This document shows, piece after piece, positions 36,277 to 44,652 of a DNA stretch of 64,000 bases. The stretch lies in NCBI RefSeq assembly GCF_905120355.1, contig NZ_CAJHOB010000003.1, positions 62,001 to 126,000 of the forward strand, written 5' to 3'. The translations under genes were made by a program, and so were the position numbers. This DNA comes from Azonexus hydrophilus (GTDB lineage: Bacteria > Pseudomonadota > Gammaproteobacteria > Burkholderiales > Rhodocyclaceae). The notes under the pieces were generated by a model, which saw nothing but the letters and a program-made list of their open reading frames with translations, did not search any database and was not told where the DNA came from. Position 1 is the stretch's first letter. The number at the start of each line of letters is the position of its first letter.

Positions 36277-36373
36277 GAAAAAAACCAAGAAAATTAAACA
36301 GGTAGCGTCACTTTTTTAGGCGGATTCTAGGTTGATGCACACTGCAGAAACAAGGTCAGGCACGACAAAGGAA

Positions 36374-36391
36374 TGGGGGCTGACGCCCCCA
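36374..36391 (-). terminator. Possible terminator downstream of the che cluster
   Basis: TGGGGGC and GCCCCCA pair around a 4-base loop, about 50 bases after the cheA stop. On the minus strand it is followed by TTCCTTTG, a weak T-rich tail. It would separate cheA transcription from flhB. Confidence 0.5.
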
Positions 36392-36442
36392 CCATGAATC
36401 AATAACCCGAAATTTTCAGTCAGACAGTTTTCGACTGCAGCC

Positions 36443-38317
36443 TCAGGCAAAATCGAAATGCCGGACGACCAAACCGGAATCTCCATGCTGGCCCATGTCG
36501 GAAAGCAATTCCTTCATGTCCAGGATGAGCACGATCTGACCATTGGAAAGGGTCGTCACCCCGGCCACGCCCTTCGGACGGAAATCTTCCAGGGATTTGA
36601 TCACCGCATCGTCACGGCCGGCAAAACTGTCCACTCCGAGGATGAAACTGCGTTCTGCAGTCTGCATGAACACCCCGTATTCCGGCTTGCGGTTCTGTGG
36701 CCAGCCAAGCAGTTTGGCCAGGGAAATCACCGGCAGCACTTCACCCCGAACCACCAGGGTATGCCGACCACCAACCTCCTGAATCTTGTCCTGATCGATC
36801 GGCAGGATTTCACGCACCAGCGACAAGGGCAGGGCAAACGGCTGATCGCCAAGCAGCACCAGCAGTACCGGCAGAATCGCCAGGGTCAGCGGCAGCGAGA
36901 TCAGGAACACAGACCCCTTGCCCGGCTCCGAGCGGATTTCGACAGAACCGTTGAGCTTCTGGATGTTGGTCTTGACCACATCCATGCCGACGCCGCGCCC
37001 GGATACATCGGAAATATCCGTTTTGGTCGAGAAACCCGGCAGCAGGATCAGGCTCAGACTTTGCCGCTCATCCAGCGTATTGGCTTCTTCCTCGCTGATC
37101 AGACCTTTCTCCACTGCCTTGGCGCGGATACGTTCGGCGCTCATTCCCTTGCCATCGTCAGCGATGATCAGGACGATGTGATCGCCCTCCTGCCGGGCCT
37201 CCAGGCGCACCAGACTCTTGGTCGGCTTACCCACCGCAGCGCGCTCCTCGGGCATTTCCACGCCGTGATCGACTGCGTTGCGAATCAAGTGAATCAATGG
37301 ATCGGCCAGATCCTCGATCATCGTCTTATCGACTTCGGTTTCCTCACCAGCGAGCACCAGCTCGACATCCTTGCCCAACTGGCGGGCAAGGTCGCGAGCA
37401 ATGCGCGGATATTTCTGGAACAGACGGCCAATCGGCTGCATGCGGGTCTTCATGACCGAGTTCTGCAGATCGGAGACCAGCAAGTCGAGCTGGCTGACGG
37501 CCTGATCCAGCGCGTGCAAGGTTTCCGAATCGTTCTTGCCGGCAATGATGTCCGCTCGCAAGCTGGTCAGGCGATTCTTGGTCAAGCCAATTTCACCGGA
37601 CAGATTCAGTACTTGGTCAAGGCGCGAGGTATCAACCCGGATGGTGTTCTCACGGTTGCGATCTTCCACCCGGCGCGCCTGCGCTGCAGTCTTGTTCGCG
37701 GGCCGGTCACTGGTACGACGACCGAACGGCGAAGGCGGCGTTGCCGGAACCGGCGTCACACCTCCCACTGGCGCAGACGCCGGAGCCGGCGCGCTCTCCT
37801 TGACCACCAGCTCGGCCGGCACGACCTCACCATTGACCGCCGCCTGCAGTTGATTCCAGTCCGGCTCGCCGACATGCGCTGCCGCTACTGTTGCGGGCTC
37901 AGGCGCCGGCGCTGCTGCCACTACTTCACCGGACAGGGCGGCCTTCAGGGCATTGATGATGTGCGCATCGGCGGGCTGCGGTTGCACGCCCTGCCCCAAT
38001 TCGCCAAACATGTCACGCACCCCGCGGGTGGCGTCCATGATGACATCCATCAATTCGGAAGTCAGTTCCAGCTCGCCATTGCGCAGGCGATCAAACAGAT
38101 TCTCCGTCAGGTGGCACAGGGTCACCAGTTCGCTGGCGTTGAGAAAACCCGCGCCCCCCTTGACGGTGTGAAAACCGCGAAAAATGTCATTGAGCAACCC
38201 GGTGTCCTCGGGGGTTTTCTCCAACTCAACGAGTTTGTTGTCGACATCGGACAGCAGATCGTGGGCTTCCTGCAGAAAATCCTGCAGGAGGTCTTCCATT
38301 CCAGCAAAGTCACTCAT
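36443..38317 (-). CDS. cheA: Chemotaxis histidine kinase CheA (first copy)
   Basis: The 624-residue kinase has an HPt domain with phospho-His50 (RGFHTVKGGAGFL), an Ala/Pro-rich linker (about 125-215), a dimerisation domain, a kinase domain with N box HLIRNAVDHGVEMP, G1 IADDGKGMS and G2 SDVSGRGVGMDVVKTNI, and a CheW-like P5 domain. No P2 (CheY-docking) domain is visible between HPt and dimerisation parts. It follows cheZ by 13 bases and sits with an E. coli-type CheY and CheZ. Confidence 0.95.
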   Translation of the reverse strand: MSDFAGMEDLLQDFLQEAHDLLSDVDNKLVELEKTPEDTGLLNDIFRGFHTVKGGAGFLNASELVTLCHLTENLFDRLRNGELELTSELMDVIMDATRGVRDMFGELGQGVQPQPADAHIINALKAALSGEVVAAAPAPEPATVAAAHVGEPDWNQLQAAVNGEVVPAELVVKESAPAPASAPVGGVTPVPATPPSPFGRRTSDRPANKTAAQARRVEDRNRENTIRVDTSRLDQVLNLSGEIGLTKNRLTSLRADIIAGKNDSETLHALDQAVSQLDLLVSDLQNSVMKTRMQPIGRLFQKYPRIARDLARQLGKDVELVLAGEETEVDKTMIEDLADPLIHLIRNAVDHGVEMPEERAAVGKPTKSLVRLEARQEGDHIVLIIADDGKGMSAERIRAKAVEKGLISEEEANTLDERQSLSLILLPGFSTKTDISDVSGRGVGMDVVKTNIQKLNGSVEIRSEPGKGSVFLISLPLTLAILPVLLVLLGDQPFALPLSLVREILPIDQDKIQEVGGRHTLVVRGEVLPVISLAKLLGWPQNRKPEYGVFMQTAERSFILGVDSFAGRDDAVIKSLEDFRPKGVAGVTTLSNGQIVLILDMKELLSDMGQHGDSGLVVRHFDFA

Positions 38318-38330
38318 TTTCTGCTCCTTA

Positions 38331-39161
38331 TCAGAACCCCAGGCTATCCAGCAGATCGTCCACCTGCGCCTGGTTTACGACAACATCGGTGCGTCCATCA
38401 GCGTTCACCACAGGGCCATTCATCAGCGAAGTGACCTGCTCCGTCTTGCGCTCTTCCGGTACAACATCGAGCAGCAGGCCCATCAAACCGCTCTCAAGCT
38501 CCTGCGCCAGCGCGACGATTTTCTTGATCACCTGGCCGGTAAGGTCCTGAAAATCCTGCGCCATCATGATTTCAGTCAGCTGGGCATGGGTCGCGCTGGT
38601 TTTTGCCGGCAGATCCTGGCCGAGAAATTGCCGTGAATCAATGGCCAGCTGCCGAAATTCCGCCACCGGCAACTGGTTCGCAAACACCTTGTCCCAGCGC
38701 TCGGCAATTTGTCTGGCTTGCGCCTCGACCTGATCCACGAGCGGCAAGGCTATGTCTGTCGCATTGAGGACGCGACAGGCAGCCTGCTCCGTCAGGTTGG
38801 CCACATAGGCCAGGCGGTCCTGGGCATCCGGCAACGTCGACACCGTCTTTTCGATCAGCTTGTCGTAGCCAAGCTGCGACAAGGTGTCATGCAGCGACCG
38901 CGCCATATGGCCCACGCGCTTGAACACGTCCTCCTGCTGTGGCCAGGTTGCTTCCGCTGCGGCGACGGGGTCGTCAGCCGGCTGCGGCGCCTCGGCAGCA
39001 ACACTGTCGAACAGCGCCTGCAATTCATCGCTGTCACCGATGCTGGGTATGCTGGCAGTCGGTGCAGGAGGTGCCGGCGCGGGCTCTGGCGGCACGTGGT
39101 AATCCGTAGCAATGGAATCAAACAGCGCTTCGAGATCGGCAGAATCGTTACTTGCTGACAT
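38331..39161 (-). CDS. cheZ: CheY-P phosphatase CheZ with extra N-terminal LFDS motifs
   Basis: CheZ removes phosphate from CheY. The 276-residue product keeps the catalytic helix MMAQDFQDLTGQVIKK, where D206 and Q210 match E. coli D143 and Q147, and the C-terminal CheY-docking tail VDDLLDSLGF (267-276). It is longer than E. coli CheZ (214) because of an N-terminal extension. That extension carries two similar short motifs, LEALFDSIA (10-18) and LQALFDSVA (47-55), separated by a Pro/Ala linker. It is 9 bases after cheY. Confidence 0.94.
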   Translation of the reverse strand: MSASNDSADLEALFDSIATDYHVPPEPAPAPPAPTASIPSIGDSDELQALFDSVAAEAPQPADDPVAAAEATWPQQEDVFKRVGHMARSLHDTLSQLGYDKLIEKTVSTLPDAQDRLAYVANLTEQAACRVLNATDIALPLVDQVEAQARQIAERWDKVFANQLPVAEFRQLAIDSRQFLGQDLPAKTSATHAQLTEIMMAQDFQDLTGQVIKKIVALAQELESGLMGLLLDVVPEERKTEQVTSLMNGPVVNADGRTDVVVNQAQVDDLLDSLGF

Positions 39162-39170
39162 GGCTGGTCC

Positions 39171-39566
39171 TCAGGCCTGTCCGTACTTTTCAAAAATCTT
39201 GCCCAGCTTCTCCGACAGGGTACCGGCGGTGAATGGCTTGACGATATAACCACTTGCACCGGCCTGCGCCGCTGCAATGATGTTTTCCTTCTTGGCCTCG
39301 GCCGTAATCATCAGCACCGGCAAATGTTTCAGTGCCGGCGTGGCGCGTATGGTCTGCAGCAGGGTCAGACCATCCATGTTGGGCATGTTCCAGTCCGTCA
39401 CCACAAATTCAAAACCACCGCCTTGCAGTTTCTGCAGGGCAATAGCGCCATCTTCAGCTTCATCGACGTTGGTAAAGCCAAGTTCCTTCAGCAAATTGCG
39501 CACAATTCGGCGCATGGTGGAAAAATCATCCACCACCAGAAATCTGGTTTTGGGATCGGCAGCCAT
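39171..39566 (-). CDS. cheY: Chemotaxis response regulator CheY (motor-binding type)
   Basis: A single receiver domain of 131 residues, very similar in layout to E. coli CheY. It has the acidic pair [10 protein letters not shown], phospho-Asp58 in [11 protein letters not shown] and Lys110 in YIVKPF. The neighbouring cheZ and the CheY-binding peptide in FliM suggest this is the copy that acts on the motor. It follows cheV by 22 bases. Confidence 0.95.
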   Translation of the reverse strand: MAADPKTRFLVVDDFSTMRRIVRNLLKELGFTNVDEAEDGAIALQKLQGGGFEFVVTDWNMPNMDGLTLLQTIRATPALKHLPVLMITAEAKKENIIAAAQAGASGYIVKPFTAGTLSEKLGKIFEKYGQA

Positions 39567-39588
39567 TCAGCTCTCCAGAGAATCAGTT

Positions 39589-40527
39589 TTATCGTTCAAT
39601 CAGCGGCCGCAGCGTGTCCGCCAGGGCTTCCGCGTCGAATTTTGCCACGTAGGCATCAACCCCGACCGCTTTCCCCATCGCCCGGTTGGCTTCCGAAGAA
39701 AGCGAAGAGTGCATCACCACGGGCACCCCTTCAAATCGCGGGTCCGCCTTGATGTTCTTGGTCAGGACATAGCCATCCATCTCCGGCATTTCTGCGTCGA
39801 CCAGAATGAGGCGGATTTCGTCGCGCAAATTACCCTTGATCTGCTGGGTATGCGCAGCGATGCCCTGCAGTCGGGTCCAGGCCTCCATGCCATTGGTCGC
39901 ATGTTTGTGCCGCACCCCGAGCTTGTCCAGGACTTCGGCAATTTTGCGCCGGGCAACGACGGAATCATCGACAAAAAACACATTGGTATCTTCATCCACC
40001 TGCGCTGGCGGAATATCGACAATCATCGCCTCGCCGAAGGCATTGGCCAGGATCTGCTCGACATCAAGGATCGACACCAAACCACCGTTCTCAAGCTCAA
40101 TCACCGCAGTGATCAGCCCCTGATTGGCAGTCAGCACACTTTCCGGCGCCTTCACCCGATCCCAGTCCACGCGGATGATGCGGTCCACCTCATGCACCAG
40201 AAAACCCAGGGTACGTTTGGAGTACTCCGCCACCATCATGGACTTCCCCAAACCCGCCGGCACATCGTCGAGTTGCAGGAAGGAAGCCAACGACAGGACC
40301 GGTATCACATTACCGCGCAGGGAAATCAGGCCTTCGACACCGCGCGGCATGTTGGGCGTTCTGGTGATGTGCGGGGTGCGCCCGACTTCGCGCACCTTGA
40401 AAACGTTGATGCCAAAAACTTCCCGTGTTCCCAGATTGAACAGGAGAATTTCCATCTTGTTGGACCCTGCCAGGCGCGTACGGGCATCCACACTGTCCAG
40501 CAAATTCTTGTTTTCGACCAGATTCAT
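39589..40527 (-). CDS. cheV: Chemotaxis adaptor CheV (CheW-receiver fusion), copy 1
   Basis: The 312-residue protein has an N-terminal CheW domain (about 25-165, with VFKVREVGRTPHITRTPNMP and LISLRGNVIPVLSL) and a C-terminal receiver (about 180-305, with FFVDDSVVARR and LVDAEMPEMDG). CheV couples receptors to CheA and may tune or desensitise signalling through phosphorylation. It stands next to a second CheV, 14 bases away. Confidence 0.93.
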   Translation of the reverse strand: MNLVENKNLLDSVDARTRLAGSNKMEILLFNLGTREVFGINVFKVREVGRTPHITRTPNMPRGVEGLISLRGNVIPVLSLASFLQLDDVPAGLGKSMMVAEYSKRTLGFLVHEVDRIIRVDWDRVKAPESVLTANQGLITAVIELENGGLVSILDVEQILANAFGEAMIVDIPPAQVDEDTNVFFVDDSVVARRKIAEVLDKLGVRHKHATNGMEAWTRLQGIAAHTQQIKGNLRDEIRLILVDAEMPEMDGYVLTKNIKADPRFEGVPVVMHSSLSSEANRAMGKAVGVDAYVAKFDAEALADTLRPLIER

Positions 40528-40541
40528 TAGATTCTCCCCGC

Positions 40542-41516
40542 TTAGCCGCCAACCGCCGCGTCCTGGTCAACGCCCAAGCGTCGCATCAAGGTTTCCGACA
40601 AGCGCTGCGGTTCGAATTTGGGCACATATTCATCCACCCCGACCGATTGCCCCAGCTTCTGGTTCGACATTCCGGACAAAGAGGAATGCATGATCACCGG
40701 AATATTGGAGAAACGCGGATCGGATTTGATCTTTTTGGTCAGGATGTAGCCATCCATTTCCGGCATTTCAATATCTGTCAGGATCAAATTGATGAAATCG
40801 GATGGTGCCCGGTTCTGGGTTTTGGCATAAGCCGCCACTTTTTCCATTTCATCCCACAACTGCCGCCCATTCACCGCAGACATCCCCTTGACCCCCATGG
40901 TTTCAAGGGTACGCTCGATCTGCTTGCGGGCCACACTGGAATCATCACAGTAAAAGACCGTCATGTCCGGACGATCAATCTGGACCACGCTACGGAACAT
41001 GATTTCGTTGTCGATGCTGGTGGTTTCCGCGAGTACCTTCTCAACGTCCATCATCATCACCAGACGGTTATCCTCCAGCTCGGTCACCGCAGTCACCAAA
41101 CCGCCCGTCTGCGCCATCAGCATTTCCGGGGGAACACGCATCTTGCTCCAGTCCAGGCGCAGGATCGTATCCACCCCTTCGACCAGAAAACCCTGCGTAT
41201 GACCGTTATATTCCGTAACGATCATGATTTCACGCGGCGTTTCGGCTGCAATTCCCGTGTACTTCGCCAGATCGATCACCGGCACCAGCGCCCCACGCAG
41301 ACTCACCATTCCCTCAACCGAAGGCGGCATTTCCGGAGCAGCGGTAATCTGCGGCGTACGCATCACCTCGCGCACTTTGAAGACATTGATGCCGTAGGTT
41401 TCACGGCGCCCAGTCCGTTGATCCACGCCGAGGAAAAACAGCAGGATTTCCAGCTTGTTGGTCCCTGCCAGCTTGGTTCGCGCATCAATATTTTTTAAAA
41501 GTTCTGACATTTCCAA
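40542..41516 (-). CDS. cheV: Chemotaxis adaptor CheV (CheW-receiver fusion), copy 2
   Basis: The 324-residue protein has the same layout as the next CheV: CheW domain with VFKVREVMRTPQITAAPEMP and MVSLRGALVPVIDLAKYTGI, then a receiver with FYCDDSSVARKQIERTLETM and LTDIEMPEMDG. The two CheVs are clearly related in tandem but diverged, suggesting an old duplication with separate roles. Preceded by GAGGAATTGGAA and a 108-base gap from the STAS gene; no good promoter seen there. Confidence 0.93.
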   Translation of the reverse strand: MEMSELLKNIDARTKLAGTNKLEILLFFLGVDQRTGRRETYGINVFKVREVMRTPQITAAPEMPPSVEGMVSLRGALVPVIDLAKYTGIAAETPREIMIVTEYNGHTQGFLVEGVDTILRLDWSKMRVPPEMLMAQTGGLVTAVTELEDNRLVMMMDVEKVLAETTSIDNEIMFRSVVQIDRPDMTVFYCDDSSVARKQIERTLETMGVKGMSAVNGRQLWDEMEKVAAYAKTQNRAPSDFINLILTDIEMPEMDGYILTKKIKSDPRFSNIPVIMHSSLSGMSNQKLGQSVGVDEYVPKFEPQRLSETLMRRLGVDQDAAVGG

Positions 41517-41624
41517 TTCCTCGCCACCCGCCTGATCTGACGGCGAAACGCCGCTCCAGAAGCTGGATTGGCGGCAAAATTACCACGTAACGCGCAATCG
41601 CCCAAACCCGAATTCCGAAAAATA

Positions 41625-41930
41625 TCAGACAATCCGGAAAAGACGATTGAAATTCGCAATATCGAAGACTTGTCGAACATTGCCCCGTGCTCCGCTCAGG
41701 GTGATTTCCTTCCCCGCTGCAAGCAACTTCTCGCGCAGCATGAGCAACACGCTCAGTGCTGAACTGTCGAGATAATCCACATTGAGGAAATTGATTTCCA
41801 CCCCAAGGATATCCGCTTGCACAGGCAAATCGTCGCACGCTTCATGAAAAACGGATAGTGTATTGAAATCGAAGCGCCCAGCCAGGTGCAGGGTAGTCGT
41901 CGTTTTATCTCGCTCAAGCCTGATTTGCAT
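41625..41930 (-). CDS. STAS-domain protein (anti-sigma factor antagonist-like)
   Basis: The 101-residue product is a single STAS domain. It has an N-terminal strand (TTLHLAGRFDFNTLSVFHEA), EINFLNVDYLDSSALSVLLM with the usual phosphorylatable Ser in DSSA, and a final helix FDIANFNRLFRIV. STAS proteins such as SpoIIAA and HsbA act in partner switches with a kinase/phosphatase. No such partner is in the window. GAGGTGG precedes the ATG. Its place between cheB and cheV suggests a motility role (inference). Confidence 0.85.
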   Translation of the reverse strand: MQIRLERDKTTTTLHLAGRFDFNTLSVFHEACDDLPVQADILGVEINFLNVDYLDSSALSVLLMLREKLLAAGKEITLSGARGNVRQVFDIANFNRLFRIV

Positions 41931-41951
41931 TGCGCCACCACCTCATTCCAG

Positions 41952-41978
41952 ACATCCTCCGGTGCAGTTTAAACTTTA
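41952..41978 (-). promoter_or_regulatory. Possible sigma-28 promoter before the STAS gene
   Basis: On the minus strand, TAAAGTTT (41978-41971) matches the -35 exactly, with an 11-base spacer and GAGGATGT as -10, which keeps the GAT core of GCCGATAA but only 4 of 8 bases. The predicted start would leave a very short leader before the ATG at 41930. Confidence 0.45.
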
Positions 41979-42001
41979 GTTTCATAAAGAAGAAACAGAT
42001 T

Positions 42002-43057
42002 TCAGCTCACGCTGGCGGCCAGCACACGGCGGGCGATATCATCGAGAGAAGCCTGCTCTTCCACCGCACCGATCAGAAAAGCTTCGCGCGGCATGCCATA
42101 AACCACACAGCTTGCCTCATCCTGACCAAAAGTGCGCGCCCCCGCCTGACGCATGCGCAACATGCCGCGGGCACCGTCTTTTCCCATTCCGGTCAGGATA
42201 ACCCCTACGGCTTGCCGTCCCAGTACCTCTGCCGCAGAATCGAACAGGACATCGACCGACGGCCGATGCCGGTTCACCGGCTCGCTGCGCAGCAGTTCAG
42301 TCTGCAAGCCCGAGCCGGTCCGCTTGATCCGCAAATGCGAATGCCCTGGCGCAATATATACCGTTCCGGCCTCGATCCGCTCGCCATTCCCCGCCTCCAC
42401 CACGCGGGGCAAACACAAGCCATCCAGACGTTTGGCAAATGAACCCGTGAAGCTTTCCGGCATGTGTTGCACGATCAGGATGGGAGGACAGTTGGCCGGC
42501 ATGCTCTGGAGAAAATCCTTGATCGCCTCGGTACCTCCGGTAGAAGCGCCCAGGCAAATCGTCTTGCCAACGCTGGTCGCGCCCGTCATCGGCATCGCTC
42601 GCCCCATCGCTGGCTGATGCACGGCAGGTGCCAGTGAGCGCGTGCGAATGCGAGCCCACCTGCTGGTGCGAATTTTTTCTGCCAATTCTTCTGCATAGGA
42701 CTCCATTGTATGTTCAGCATCCGAGCGCGGTTTACCGATGAAATCTACGGCACCCAACTCCAGTGCCTTGAGCGTGACTTCGGATGCACCCTCGGTATAA
42801 GACGACACCATCACGACCGGCATCGGGCGCAAGCGCATCAGCCGTTCGAGAAACTCCAGGCCATCCATGCCAGGCATGTGCACATCCAGCGTCAACACAT
42901 CAGGATTGAGCTGTTTGATCGCTTCGCGGGCACTGGGCGCATCCGGCGCCTCACCAACCACTTCCATATCGGGAAAACTGTTGATCATGGTCGCCAGCAC
43001 GCTTCGCATCAGCGGCGAATCATCTACGACCAGCACACGAATTTTGGAAAAAGCCAT
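42002..43057 (-). CDS. cheB: Chemoreceptor methylesterase/deamidase CheB
   Basis: The 351-residue protein has a receiver domain (phospho-Asp58 in [10 protein letters not shown]) and a C-terminal esterase with the triad Ser172 ([10 protein letters not shown]), His198 ([10 protein letters not shown]) and Asp294 ([10 protein letters not shown]). CheB removes methyl groups added by CheR and lowers kinase activity after phosphorylation by CheA. It is 19 bases after cheD. Confidence 0.96.
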   Translation of the reverse strand: MAFSKIRVLVVDDSPLMRSVLATMINSFPDMEVVGEAPDAPSAREAIKQLNPDVLTLDVHMPGMDGLEFLERLMRLRPMPVVMVSSYTEGASEVTLKALELGAVDFIGKPRSDAEHTMESYAEELAEKIRTSRWARIRTRSLAPAVHQPAMGRAMPMTGATSVGKTICLGASTGGTEAIKDFLQSMPANCPPILIVQHMPESFTGSFAKRLDGLCLPRVVEAGNGERIEAGTVYIAPGHSHLRIKRTGSGLQTELLRSEPVNRHRPSVDVLFDSAAEVLGRQAVGVILTGMGKDGARGMLRMRQAGARTFGQDEASCVVYGMPREAFLIGAVEEQASLDDIARRVLAASVS

Positions 43058-43076
43058 GGAATCTGAACGTCCTTAA

Positions 43077-43682
43077 TCAGATGAACAATTCGACATCGCC
43101 CGCCACCGGCGCCTGCGACAGACGTGCCTTGTAGTCGCGTTCGCGGCTGAACAGGGTTTCGTTATGCACACGATGCAGTTTCTTGACCAGCACCCGCCCT
43201 GTTTGCGGAAAGTAGTACACCTTGCGTGGATAAGAATCGAGCAGATCCTTCGCCACCACAGGAATTTTTTCCGTCTTGAGATAGTTGAGCACGAATTCGG
43301 CATTACGCTGCCCGACGTTGCTGCTCGTCAAGCTGGCCATCACCGCGCCGCCACCAAATACCTTGGCCTCCAGGCGATTGCGGCGGGCACCCAGTTTCAT
43401 CAGGTGGTTGATCAGGACTTCCATCGCGAACGAGCCATAGCGCGCCGAGGCCGCCACGGTTTCACGTCCCCCATCGTCGGGCAGCATGAAGTGATTCATG
43501 CCGCCAATACCGGCTTTGACATCACGCACACAGGCGGCCACACACGAGCCCAAAACGGTGACGAGCAGCATGCCCGCGTCGGACACGTAATACTCGCCCG
43601 GCAGTATCTTGGCCGCTTCCGCACCAAAATGCCGGTCGAAATAGCGGTTCGCCGCCAGATGTTCATCGTAGGCGTGTTGCAC
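43077..43682 (-). CDS. cheD: Chemoreceptor glutamine deamidase CheD
   Basis: From the GTG at 43682 the product has 201 residues. The catalytic Cys47 (LGSCVAACVRD) and His64 (GGMNHFMLP) of CheD are present, with FGGGAVMASLTSSNVGQRNA further on. CheD deamidates receptor glutamines to methylatable glutamates. GAAGGA five bases before the GTG supports this start; longer readings lie inside cheR, which it overlaps by 20 bases. Confidence 0.92.
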   Translation of the reverse strand: MQHAYDEHLAANRYFDRHFGAEAAKILPGEYYVSDAGMLLVTVLGSCVAACVRDVKAGIGGMNHFMLPDDGGRETVAASARYGSFAMEVLINHLMKLGARRNRLEAKVFGGGAVMASLTSSNVGQRNAEFVLNYLKTEKIPVVAKDLLDSYPRKVYYFPQTGRVLVKKLHRVHNETLFSRERDYKARLSQAPVAGDVELFI

Positions 43683-44652
43683 TGGCGTCCTTCTCCGGCT
43701 GAGTTGCCAGAACGTAAACCGTCTTCCCCTGCGAGCGGAAGAGGTTGGCCGCGTGCAAGAAACTTTCCGAATGACCGGCAAACAGCAACCCATCAGGTTG
43801 CAGCATCGGCGCAAAGCGGGAAAGAATCTTGTACTGCGTCGGCTTGTCGAAATAAATCATGACGTTACGGCAAAACATCACATCCACCGGCGTCGGCACT
43901 GCGTAGCTATTGTCAAGCAGGTTGATCTGGCGAAACTCCACCAGACGCTTGACCTCCGGCCGCACGGCAGCAAACCCCTCCTGCGATCCCGTGCCGCGCA
44001 GGAAAAACCGGCGCAGGCGCTCAGGCGACAGACGCTCCAGTCGCTCCATGCCATAGACCCCTTTACGCGCCGTCACCAGCACGTTGGTGTCCAGGTCGGT
44101 CGCAAGAATGCTGACGTTGTTCACCTCCGTGCCGAAGGTTTCTATCACGGTCATCGCAATCGAATACGGCTCTTCGCCCGTAGACGCAGCCGAGCACCAG
44201 ATGCGGATCGGTCGCTGGCTGCCGAGTTTGCGCAAATGCTCGGCCAGAATCGGAAAATGGTGCGGCTCGCGAAAGAAGGAGGTCAGATTGGTGGTCAGGG
44301 AGTTGACGAATTTTTCCCACTCATCCCCACTCCCCGGCGTCAGCAGATCCAGATACTCACTGAAGTTGGTCTTGCCCAATGCCCGCAGGCGGCGCGCCAG
44401 ACGCGAATAGACCATGTCCTTCTTGACGGGCGACAGCGAAATCCCCGCGTATTGGTGAATCAGCTTGCGCACGCGTTCGAAATCCGCAGTGGAAAACACG
44501 AACTCACGCGCCGCGCCCTCACGCAGGGGCAGAATACGCCCCAGATCGCCCTGCAATCTCGCTGTCGACGCCCTGGCTGGTGTATCCGCCAGCGAGGTAC
44601 GCGGCACAACCGGAGCGCGCCCGGGAAACGGAGGTTTTGGGGGCAGCGCCAC
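43663..44652 (-). CDS. cheR: Chemoreceptor methyltransferase CheR
   Basis: The 329-residue protein has an N-terminal all-helical domain and a SAM-binding domain with IRIWCSAASTGEEPYSIAMT and VDVMFCRNVMIYFDKPTQ. CheR methylates receptor glutamates. An extra 50 residues at the N-terminus are Pro/Arg-rich and look unstructured. It directly follows two receptors whose C-termini end in CheR-tether-like pentapeptides (see findings). It begins at the stop of the upstream receptor gene. Confidence 0.95.
   Translation of the reverse strand: MALPPKPPFPGRAPVVPRTSLADTPARASTARLQGDLGRILPLREGAAREFVFSTADFERVRKLIHQYAGISLSPVKKDMVYSRLARRLRALGKTNFSEYLDLLTPGSGDEWEKFVNSLTTNLTSFFREPHHFPILAEHLRKLGSQRPIRIWCSAASTGEEPYSIAMTVIETFGTEVNNVSILATDLDTNVLVTARKGVYGMERLERLSPERLRRFFLRGTGSQEGFAAVRPEVKRLVEFRQINLLDNSYAVPTPVDVMFCRNVMIYFDKPTQYKILSRFAPMLQPDGLLFAGHSESFLHAANLFRSQGKTVYVLATQPEKDASATRLR

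Noticed and set aside
33621-36305. 894-codon open frame on the plus strand opposite flhA and flhB
   Set aside because: It is antisense to two clearly conserved genes, with His/Gln/Arg-rich composition typical of reversed high-GC coding DNA and no recognisable motif.
36458-38434. 658-codon open frame opposite cheA
   Set aside because: Antisense to a conserved kinase gene; composition is that of a shadow frame.
41517-41624. Possible sigma-54 site before the second cheV (TGGTAATTTTGCC)
   Set aside because: The GG and TTGC elements are at the wrong spacing; with ten bases between GG and GC the -12 element is CCGC.
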